A stretch of DNA of 64,000 nucleotides from Spirometra erinaceieuropaei (taxonomy: Eukaryota > Platyhelminthes > Cestoda > Diphyllobothriidea > Diphyllobothriidae), in assembly GCA_902702965.1 (NCBI GenBank), contig CACRXP010001305.1, positions 1-64,000 on the forward strand. Reading direction: 5' to 3'. Under the pieces are notes generated by a model. The model did no database searches. It saw only the letters and a list, made by a program, of their open reading frames with translations, and had not been told where the DNA came from. Shown one piece after another: positions 56,610 to 64,000 of the stretch. Position 1 is the stretch's first letter, and each line of letters begins with the position of its first letter. The position numbers and the translations under genes are program-made.

Positions 56610-56735
56610 TAACATACTGTCTATGTTATACACCGCTGTGCGGCTCTTGGTTGGGCTCGAGAGAGAGCCCGTAAGGCACAACGCAGCGAATGTTTTCCGT
56701 AAGAACGATCGGTGAGCGCTCCCTATCATTATACA
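56610..56735 (+). mobile_element. SINE 3' tail
   Basis: CACCGCTGTGCGGCTCTTGG, an (AG) run, GCCCGTAAGGCACAACGC, AACGATCGGTGAGCGCTCC and CTATCATTATA correspond to the tail of the 51853-52160 SINE. The tRNA head is missing. Confidence 0.65.
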
Positions 56736-56995
56736 TTTATATGTACACCTAAAGTGTTTCAGAGGGCCTTTCCTGAATCCCTGAAAAAAAGAAGCAATTC
56801 ATAAATTAAGTCCCTTCTCTCAATGAAAAGGAGACTTAAAATATGAATCCCAATATTAACGTTATTTCTTCTACAGCCCGGCTAGTCACCCTGTACACGA
56901 GATCCACGTTTATTGGCACCTCCAGTCTAACTCAGACCTGCCTCTGGCACTGGGAAGCAAGGGGGTCGACCTCGTGTTCACTTCCATCCCCCCCA

Positions 56996-57247
56996 AGACT
57001 GACCCTCCTCGCTATAAAGATGCTGAGTTATAGGCAGTTGCGCGGAGGCTTGATAAAAATTCTCCGTATCGTGCGTGACTTGGACTGTGCCCTCCGGTTT
57101 GACGACGTTTTTAAGCTCATCGCTACAAATAACCTCCGGGACATCCCTTCAATTTACGTGTTCCCAAAGGAAGATTTGATGCGAGAAAGTAATTTTTCTC
57201 CTACCGTGTCTTGGAATCGTCGAATAACCTGCCTGAGGCGATTGTGA
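56996..57247 (+). pseudogene. LINE reverse transcriptase C-terminal fragment
   Basis: The translation KMLSYRQLRGGLIKILRIV, then RDLDCALRFDDVFKL, TNNLRDIPSIYVFPKE and SNFSPTVSWNRR corresponds to the end of a CR1/Jockey-like polymerase (LSYRxLRGDLIxTxRI, LRGHPxKL, NxFSxRVVxxWN). It ends at a TGA at 57247. It is isolated, without the rest of the enzyme. Confidence 0.65.
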
Positions 57248-57460
57248 TGTCGCAGTGTGTGAAGACATCTAACTATCGGCTTGACAGGCATGTGCCACAC
57301 CAAAAAGAAGACTATGAAGTTTTGTAGCCAGAAAAAACCAGTGTCCTATGTGAATCGGCGTCTACATTCACTTTTTGCTGGAATTTCTTTATGTTGCTGC
57401 TAATTTTTCAGATTTGTATGTGCAAATAGGGAATTCAAAGGCGTAAGCCTGTTTATTAAG
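57248..57460. other. No gene recognised
   Basis: Spacer between a LINE fragment and the telomere-motif element. Confidence 0.4.
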
Positions 57461-57738
57461 ATGTGGTCTGGCAACCCACCCGCTAGGCACAGTACTGTTG
57501 GGGTTAAACGCAAGGGTTAGGGTCAGGGGTTAGGGTAGGGGTTATGGTTAGGGAGTAACGCAGCTATTCATCAACCATTCAAAGTACAACCGCGCATTCC
57601 GAATAGCTTTTCTTTCGTATACAACTACCTGACCTCGTCGCGTGTGCATTCCACCTGTTAAAACCCCTATTACCACCTGTCCCGCATTAGAGGTGACTGG
57701 GATTTGCTTACTTAAGGTGGGGCTATATAACCACATCC
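57461..57738 (+). mobile_element. Inverted-repeat element with telomere-like repeats, copy 3
   Basis: It starts ATGTGGTCTGGCAACCC (degraded) and ends GGGGCTATATAACCACAT. The region 57500-57555 holds GGGTTAGGGTCAGGGG, TTAGGGTAGGGG and TTAGGGAG. The unique half (CCGCGCATTCCGAATAGC, AAAACCCCTATTACCACC) matches copy 1 in the same orientation. Confidence 0.75.
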
Positions 57739-58862
57739 GGCCGTCCATTTCTCTTAAATATACTGAATACAAGATTCTAACCTATCACGACGATCTAACA
57801 GTCGTCGCCTAGATGGTTACCAACCCACAAATTTAGTCGGCCCTCCGAAAAGAATGCCATGCTGTCGTTACATTTTTTTTATCATAACTAGCACGACAAA
57901 GTTCTCCGCTGTGAGATCTAAATTGATAAATTTTAATCAACTATGCCGACGGTAAAAATGCGCATTTTTACGTATTTTATGCCATGCAATTGTGCAGCTG
58001 CAAGGGGTTTCCTCGCGTTCCCTATGTGCTTTTTTGGCATTTACGTCAATTACGATGCTGACCTTCTTCATTTCCTCTGAAATTTATGTGTCAACTTGGA
58101 TCAGGCCCTCTAAAACAAAGTTTTCTAGGCTTGTGAAAATTCCCATGGAGCAGTTCGAAACACCATTCGGTGAGCACACGCGTGCTTTCGATTAATTCTC
58201 GATGGGCCAGTACACTTCTGAGGGAACGAGGTACAAAATAAAACGTGTGAGCGATAAGAGAACTCGATTGCGGTTCGTCTCTTCATGCAATCGGGGTGTG
58301 TGAATAGGGGGAGGGAGGAGGCAGTGTGCCAGCGAGGGCTGGGTGGAGCCGTGCCACAGGGAGACGGGGAGCGGGGAACGTGGTGCAGAGGGAATCGCAC
58401 AATTGATCGAATTTTGGCCATGGTAGACGCGGAGCAGGCAGGAGGTTCTTCTGCGCGTACAGTCGCTTCTGCTGTTACCAGTAGGCGTTGACCCAGTTGC
58501 TTAGGCTACTTCGGTGGGACATGGTCCGGAAGCTAATATGGATAGCCACGTATAGAAGGTGGGCGCGCGAAGATGTGAGCCTGACCACCTCAGCTTCCCC
58601 GATACGACCATTCCCGTTAATTTTGAACTTGTTTTGCCAGGAGGCAGGATAGAAGATTGGTGTAAGAAAGAGAGTGACACAGTTCAATTTTTCCTTGTTT
58701 TAAATCAAATTTGGCATAAAACAAAACTACACTTCCGTCAGTGATGGTCCTTATGGAGTACAAAAATATGTCCATAAAACTGTTCTTAATGATGCAATCC
58801 CTTGGGAACTAAAATTAAGCAAGCAGCCCGAGCCTGATGTATCACCTTTTTTGGAGGCAACT
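57739..58862. other. No gene recognised
   Basis: Short ORFs only, including a purine-rich G-rich stretch at 58300-58390. No domain identified. Confidence 0.4.
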
Positions 58863-59050
58863 TTGGCCAGGATTACATGACTGACAAAGATAGGGGAGAC
58901 TGGAATGGTCGTTTTTGGTTTAGTAGTCGTAGTCAGCCAGCCACTCCTACCCCAGTAGTTAGAACACCTGCGGCTCGATATCGTGACCTGTTGGTTAGAA
59001 GTCCAACGCTTTGTACAACTGAGCCACGGACTTGTTTCGTGTCGGTTGCG
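58863..59050 (-). mobile_element. tRNA-derived SINE, minus strand, head-to-head partner
   Basis: On the minus strand: AGTCCGTGGCTCAGTTGTAC (A-box-like), AACCAACAGGTCACGATATC (B-box-like, mutated), then the SINE body with GGCTGGCTGACTACG and CCAGTCTCCCCTATCTTTG. The tail is missing. Confidence 0.7.
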
Positions 59051-59054
59051 ACTG

Positions 59055-59370
59055 GTGTATATTCCCAATCGCAACCGATAAGACAACGAGTCCGTGGCTC
59101 AGTGGTTAGAGGCATTGAACCTCTAACCAACAGGTCGCGGGATCAAGCTGCAGGCGTTTCACATTTCGGAGTTAAATATGACCTTCTGACAACAGCCAAT
59201 AGGCCGGAAGTGGCACCCTCAGTCTTCCTTGTCTTTGTCGGTGGCGCTATTCTGCCTATATTATGAGCTGCTGTGCGGCTGATTTTTGGCCCAATAGAGG
59301 AAGGGAGCCCCAAGGTACAACAGGACGTGTGAATTCCGTAAGAGGATCGGTAAACGCCCCTCTATCATAA
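59055..59370 (+). mobile_element. tRNA-derived SINE, plus strand
   Basis: Head: GAGTCCGTGGCTCAGTGG with TTAGAGGCA (A box) and AACAGGTCGCGGGATCAAGC (B box), followed by the same body and tail as 51853-52160. It lies about 5 bases from the start of the minus-strand copy, so the two heads form a large inverted repeat. Confidence 0.75.
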
Positions 59371-60397
59371 GTCGGAATCGGGCATTTAAAAATACCCGTT
59401 TCATCTGTAGAGCGTTTCGGTTATTGACGCCAAGTCTTTACACCCTCGCCTGCTTCGGACCTAAAGCAAACCGAAAATGTCCACTTCGTGTTTAAGATTG
59501 GTAGACCTTACTCCCACGTTATGAAAATGCAGCGTTGCTTACGATGCTGCTCAAGTTTACTGCTTCGCACTCTGAGAGTTGCTCTGCACACGCATGCCAA
59601 TACCGTGACTGCTAGTCTGCGTTCCATTCACGTCGACTGTCGAGACAAGAACGAAGAAATTCGGTAAACACTTATTCATTTCGGTCCGCTGGCTATACTT
59701 CGATCCGAAAATTAGCATAGGCAAAAAGTCTCGGAGTTGAAAAATGCAAATCTACTCCAACCTTCACAGAAGTGGGCGATACTAGTAGAAAGGGTTAAGA
59801 AGTACACGTTTCAATCGACATAATACACGACCGTTTTGCTAATATGTGGTGGACCATGTTGCGCGCGGAGATCCTATGGGAGCTTTTTGTGCTTTCTCTG
59901 ATACCGGATTCTTATGATCCGTTGCCAATACATAGCACGATAGCGTATTTGAGGTTGCCGTTAGACATCTATAAAGCATCCGGGAGCCTTTTTTTCGCGA
60001 CATTCCGCCCTAACAAGAATGTGAAGGGGATGTTTGGCTTGGCCAGTTTCTGTGACCTAGCTGGCCCTTAATTTTCTTGTCATTGTTTTAGCGTTTGAAC
60101 AAACTGGGCGGGCGATAAAGGGAGCACAGTAGATTTTTGGGAAGTCTGAGTCATCATTAGCAAACCTACTGTCAAGCTACCGGTGCTGGTCCCTGTCTCA
60201 GCTGGTTGCTTTCGTCGTTCACGATGGTCAAACTGTCGACTTACACCACCATTGGTGCAATATTACGTAGTTGAGCGAGGTTTAGTCCTGCAGCCCCACT
60301 TGAGTGATAGCATATGGTTAGCTTTTTTAAAAAAATTTGCAAGATGCAAATACGCCAACTTTACAAATATCAGGTATTTGAATCTTCCTTACCATTT
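59371..60397. other. No gene recognised
   Basis: Short ORFs without domains. Confidence 0.4.
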
Positions 60398-60790
60398 TAA
60401 TCCAGCGAGTGACTGTGTCAGAGGGGAGGAGTGCTTAAACGCCAGCTTTGGTTACATCAGGCATCAGTTCACACGCGCTTCCCTGTGCGTGCTTTGAGCC
60501 CTGGTCGCGCTCTTTTCAGTATCCTAATCCAGCGAGTGGCCAAGTAGACTTGCTAATGGAATTCTTCCGACAATGTGGAACTCCGCCGGTCCCACTACAG
60601 TGCCCACGCACTGCGTATTACCTCACGGAACCCTCAGTGGCCTTCCATTTGTGACTGCACTCGCCATATCCTCCTAATCCAGCGAGTGGCTGTATCTGAG
60701 AGGAGAGTGTTTACACGCCACCTTCACTCGCTTCTCCGCGCGTGCTTCGAGCTCTGTTTGCGCTCTCTCTCTTAATCCAGAGAGTGGTTA
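60398..60790 (+). repeat. Compound tandem repeat with TAATCCAGCGAGTGG motif
   Basis: The motif TAATCCAGCGAGTGGC or a close variant starts at 60398, 60525, 60675 and 60773. Units 1 and 3 resemble each other (shared GAGGAGAGTG-type block, ACGCCA, CTTC, CGTGCTT-GAG-CTG, CGCTCT). Units 2 and the start of unit 4 resemble each other (GCCAAGTAGACTTG against GTTAAGTTGGGTAAG). The structure is therefore an old duplication of an a-b dimer. It is non-coding. Confidence 0.7.
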
Positions 60791-60879
60791 AGTTGGGTAA
60801 GTTAACTACAATTGTCTTGGGAAGCTAACCATTCGATATTAATTAAATAGGGTGCAGAACCAAACCTCGCACGTAGTTG

Positions 60880-61960
60880 GTCCCCGACGTCTAAGTCCCC
60901 AGAACATTACTTACAGTTTTGGCAGCAGCCGTTCCGTTGACTTTGGAGATGCCTGCTACAGTTCTTACAATCGTACGCCAGACCTGATGATTTCGATTCT
61001 AGCTGATCTGTGAATGCTTAAGGAGGTTTTCAATTCGCCCTTTTAACGGGTATTTTGCCCGCTTTGTCTGCGAGCTCCCGTAGCCACATTATCATGGAGT
61101 GGCTGCCTGTGCCACTGCTTATCTTTAATCCCTACGACGCGTCTACTCTGACGCAGTTGCATTGGCTTCCATAAGGCCAAGAATCGCTGGTTCTTTCCAG
61201 TTTCTCTGTCTGAGGAACCATTTTTTGTTACTTTGGCCTAGTCGATTTTCGGCTGTGACTGCGATGAAGATGACTTGATTTTCTTGCTTAGTCTTCATAG
61301 AGAGTCTTTTTACAAGAGCGTCGTCAGGACGACTGCCTCAGCGGTCAGCAAGTCCATGTAGCGCAGGAACCGGTCTAGGACCCAGCTGGTTCTGAAAATC
61401 GGACTCGCAATTTCGTAATCGATCTGGGTGTTTCTTGAATTGTACTCCTCTGGTACGCTCATTTGTCCACTGACACTAACATTCCGTGGAGGGCGGTCAT
61501 GATTTGGTGCCGCTTGGTGAATTTTTACTAGCTTCTCCGCGCTGATTGTCAGTAAGCTGTTGGAGTGGCCGATGACAAGGAGATCCACATTCCCTTCCGG
61601 TGAGGTGTTTAGCGTGCAGCCATCTGCAAACAGGAAGTCGTGGGCACTGGTCTTGGAGATTCTTCAGGGTGTGCGGTTGTACGACGTGTTGGCAGCCAAT
61701 GGCAACACGCAGCCGCATTTTACGTTGAACATGAGACTAAACGGAATGGGATCAAGTATGCAGCCTCTATATTCATTCCATTTGTCACGGCATACACACA
61801 TGGGATTGCCTCGTTGTTCATCATGCGCGACTTCGTCCTGTCATACAGGCCTTTCCATTTGTGTAAAGAGATTCAGACATTCCGATTTCACCGTGATTCA
61901 TTGTGCCGAGGGCTCACGTTAGATTTACGAAGGTGCCATTGGATCTGGTCCTCCTTTTTG
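60880..61960 (-). pseudogene. LINE remnant on the minus strand, same family as 21087-23275
   Basis: Minus-strand pieces in order: YAVTNGMNIEAAYL near 61800 (for AVTNGVKQGCVLAPTLF), DFLFADGCTLNTSPEGNVDL near 61640 (for LLFADDCALN), and ISAEKLVKIHQAAPNH near 61500. NSRNTQIDYEIASPIFRTS is near 61400, TAEAVVLTTLL near 61315, and QVWRTIVRTVAGISKVNGTA near 60960 (for WRRTVKTGAAIYEANRIAAAKT). Frameshifts and stops throughout. The order and family match are clear; exact ends are not. Confidence 0.65.
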
Positions 61961-62723
61961 GCCGTTTTCTTGCAGTTGGCGGACAGCAAAGATTCAGTTG
62001 AATTATTCTTGTCCGCTAAAATGCGCTATAAATCCCTTACACCCTCTGTAATTTCTGATCGTTTACTCAAGCAGTGAATTACTAAAATAGGTGTTCGTAG
62101 TTAAGAAATGGCTAAGAAGCTTACTCTTTGCTACGTGACTGACTTTACATTTTTATATTGTAAAATAAAACTCCGGAAGTAAGATTCACAAATCAAGCCG
62201 GGACCGCGTATAATATAGCAATTATTTACAGAGAAGTACTTTGAAGATAGACGGCGCAAAAAACAGCGAATGTATTTGTAGAGATAACGCACTCCAATAA
62301 TCAATACTGAACACTATGTAAAACGATGTGCAAACTACGGGGTTGAAAATAGACATAGCACGCGGAAAGCATTTGTTGGCTGCGCAAGCGAGTACGAAAA
62401 GGATAGGAAAATAGAGGAAGGCAGAAGTTTTGCAAACGTAAGCTTCTGGTTTTGCCGAATTTTCAGGAATCTTCCAGATTCTTATTTATTTGAGACCACT
62501 TACAGATACGCTCATTTGACCTAAAAATTTTCTAGTAACATTTGAATCGCTTGTTAGATTGGCTCTACATTGCGGAATGTTTGGGATCTTTCTTAGCATG
62601 AACATTTAGTTTACTTCTGCAAATTAGATTTCGTTTTAAAATAAAAAGGTTTTGTGTTAACCTTTGCCTGTATTCAGTCAGTCCAAAATTATAAGGTTTG
62701 TCGCTTTTTGGTTTCCTCAGATT
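61961..62723. other. No gene recognised
   Basis: AT-rich, short ORFs only. Confidence 0.4.
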
Positions 62724-62871
62724 TTGAAGAAGGAGACACAATCGCCGGGACAAGAGCTTTATTAGCCTGACGTTTCGGATTCCTACTCGAATCCATCCTC
62801 AGATTCGAGTAGGAATCCGAAACGTCAGGCTAATAAAGCTCTTGTCCCGGCGATCGTGTCTCCTTCTTCAA
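62724..62871. repeat. Palindrome formed by two hammerhead-like repeats head-to-head
   Basis: Arms 62724-62792 and 62803-62871 are 69 bases each, reverse complements with about one mismatch (ATTGTG against ATCGTG), separated by 10 bases. The minus-strand copy has CTGAGGA-T-GGATTC-GAGTAG-GAATCC-GAAA-CGTC-AGGC with all other catalytic bases intact; hammerheads tolerate any base at the G replacing U. The plus-strand copy lacks its CTGA box. Both tails (AATAAAGCTCTTGTCCCGG) point outward. Confidence 0.85.
62765..62802 (-). ncRNA. Hammerhead-like core, minus strand of the palindrome
   Basis: CTGAGGA, stem II GGATTC/GAATCC with loop GAGTAG, GAAA, CGTC and AGGC, in the same register as the 3105-3148 copy. 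Stem I is not formed by the local upstream sequence, which instead belongs to the other arm. Confidence 0.4.
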
Positions 62872-63029
62872 GACTACTTCCTGGGACTCGGCTCTTCGCT
62901 TCTATTGGCAATTTCCTCAGATATTATCTACGAAGTTGGAGTAGATCAGTTTATTCAAGATCGGTCGGCTCAGACCGAGAATTTAAAACATGAATATTTG
63001 GGCCAAAGTCTATCAGCCGCAGCGGAGTA

Positions 63030-63170
63030 TCTGCCAGAAAACACATGGGGAATGCTGGGGGACCCAATGACGAGCCGAACCCCTTGCAGCTGCGCCATGC
63101 AGCGGCAGCACATCGACGAAACACGTGTGTCTGGGCTTTTGGCTAGTACCTGTGCTGAAAGTATGGTATT
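63030..63170 (+). repeat. Dispersed repeat R3
   Basis: Contains CCAGAAAACACATGGGGAAT, GAGCCGAACCCC and GGGCTTTTGGCTAGTACC; matches the fragments at 1690-1990. Unknown element. Confidence 0.55.
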
Positions 63171-63230
63171 ACCTTACCCGAAATTATAGTGTTTGTTGCA
63201 GAGCTACAAGGAAATCAGGCCAATTCACCA

Positions 63231-63625
63231 AGAAAGTGTTGCTTTATGTTTGGTGGAGTATGGTAGGCGTACTTTAATTTGAGATACTGCAATGCGATCA
63301 GAATAAAAACAGACCTCTTTTGATACCACTTAGAACGTTCGGACCAAACTCCTTCTGCCAATTATTCAGCGCTAATGGGTACAAAAGGTGCTGTCTAACC
63401 GCGCTCTAACGAAAGACCACATTCGGGTTTGCAGACCCAGAAAAAGTTCCGATGGAACTACTGCTCAATCTGCCCTATTTAGCTGATTGTGCACCAAGTG
63501 ATTATAATTTTAGTAATATATTTGTAGAACGTCTTGGGTAGGACAACTATATAAAATCTCAATAAAGTTAAATTTGAGCTCTCGGATGTCATTGCATTAT
63601 AACAAACTTTCTTTTTTAGAGAAGT
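63231..63625 (+). pseudogene. mariner transposase remnant
   Basis: Shifting frames give KKVLLYVWWSMVGVL (family: KVLLCVWWDxxGVVYFELL), ALMGTKGAV then SNERPHSGLQTQKKF (around the HxDNARPH catalytic block), and LPYLADCAPSDYNFSNIF (family: PPYSPDLAPSDYHLFRSL). KVKFELSDVIAL follows near the C-terminus. The last catalytic Asp of the D,D34D triad corresponds to the D in APSDY. Stops, deletions and loss of the N-terminal DNA-binding half show it is inactive. Terminal inverted repeats were not found. Confidence 0.75.
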
Positions 63626-64000
63626 TGCTGAAAACATAATTTCTAAATGAGTATTGGTGGTCGATAATGATGGCGATTGAACAACCGATAAAAACGTACC
63701 TTCCGATAAACACTTCTCTTATTGTTCATTAAACTATCGCATTGCTTACCGGTACCTCCAATATATTACACCAGTATTAACTTTCATCACACCGCATATG
63801 TTATAGCAAGGGAGGTATTGTCTTTTAAGTCTGGTAGGTTGAACAATTAGTGAGTTTTTAACCCACCTGCACGACCGTTTTTCATACTCAGCATACACCG
63901 ATTGCTAATTTTACAACCCAGTTATTGCAATTATTGTCACTTCTCAATTACTATTTAATGAAAAAACAGCTCCAGACAAATGCGGTCTCTTAGATGAGAC
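63626..64000. other. No gene recognised
   Basis: AT-rich sequence to the end of the window without recognisable features. Confidence 0.4.

Noticed and set aside
1..64000. CRISPR array, bacterial operons, rRNA
   Set aside because: No evenly spaced identical repeats with unique spacers, no prokaryotic gene organisation and no rRNA-like conserved blocks were seen.

Overview
This is a repeat-rich, gene-poor piece of a eukaryotic nuclear genome. The retroelement remnants (a CsRn1-like Ty3/Gypsy pol, a LINE with the APGSDAIPA...KHGDP block and a CPHCPRTF zinc finger, CR1/Jockey-like reverse transcriptase tails, a mariner transposase remnant and a tRNA-headed SINE), plus TTAGGG-type telomere-like motifs, suggest a flatworm. 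I think it is most likely a large-genome tapeworm of the diphyllobothriid type. That identification rests on my memory of these repeat families, not on a search. There are no bacterial operons, no CRISPR array and no convincing free-standing tRNA or rRNA gene.

Only two loci look like host protein genes with a visible start. Both are on the minus strand, intronless as far as I can see, and encode secreted proteins of biased composition. One, at 3985-4197, encodes a 70-residue tyrosine-rich peptide with a signal sequence. The other, at 46043-48346, encodes a roughly 767-residue glutamate-rich repeat protein with a signal sequence and a TATA box. A second glutamate-rich gene, at 19598-20141, runs into a 945-base assembly gap. 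The two glutamate-rich genes sit at equivalent ends of two diverged direct copies of a block of about 8 kb: copy A from about 12215 to the gap, and copy B from about 38775 to 46500. The gene pair therefore arose by segmental duplication. Shared and private insertions in the two copies give a relative timetable for several mobile elements.

The rest is layered mobile DNA. (1) An almost intact minus-strand Gypsy pol (29189-32089) with a downstream LTR (28707-29146), lacking gag. (2) Six decayed LINE fragments, one of them split cleanly at a TA by a 988-bp inverted-repeat element. (3) A family of roughly 950-1000 bp TA-inserted elements whose arms are mostly long inverted repeats (5879, about 10855, about 15105, 22090, 41921, 50114). 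(4) A family of roughly 280-320 bp inverted-repeat elements carrying telomere-like repeats (4582, 14779, 57461). (5) tRNA-derived SINEs, several in head-to-head pairs. (6) A dispersed repeat whose conserved core matches most of the hammerhead ribozyme consensus (best copy 3105-3148; about ten copies, one forming a 69-bp-arm palindrome at 62724-62871).

The most noteworthy items are the hammerhead-like repeat family, the ancient segmental duplication carrying the acidic secreted-protein genes, the telomere-motif inverted-repeat element, and the tyrosine-rich secreted peptide. All homology calls are by eye; no database search was possible.
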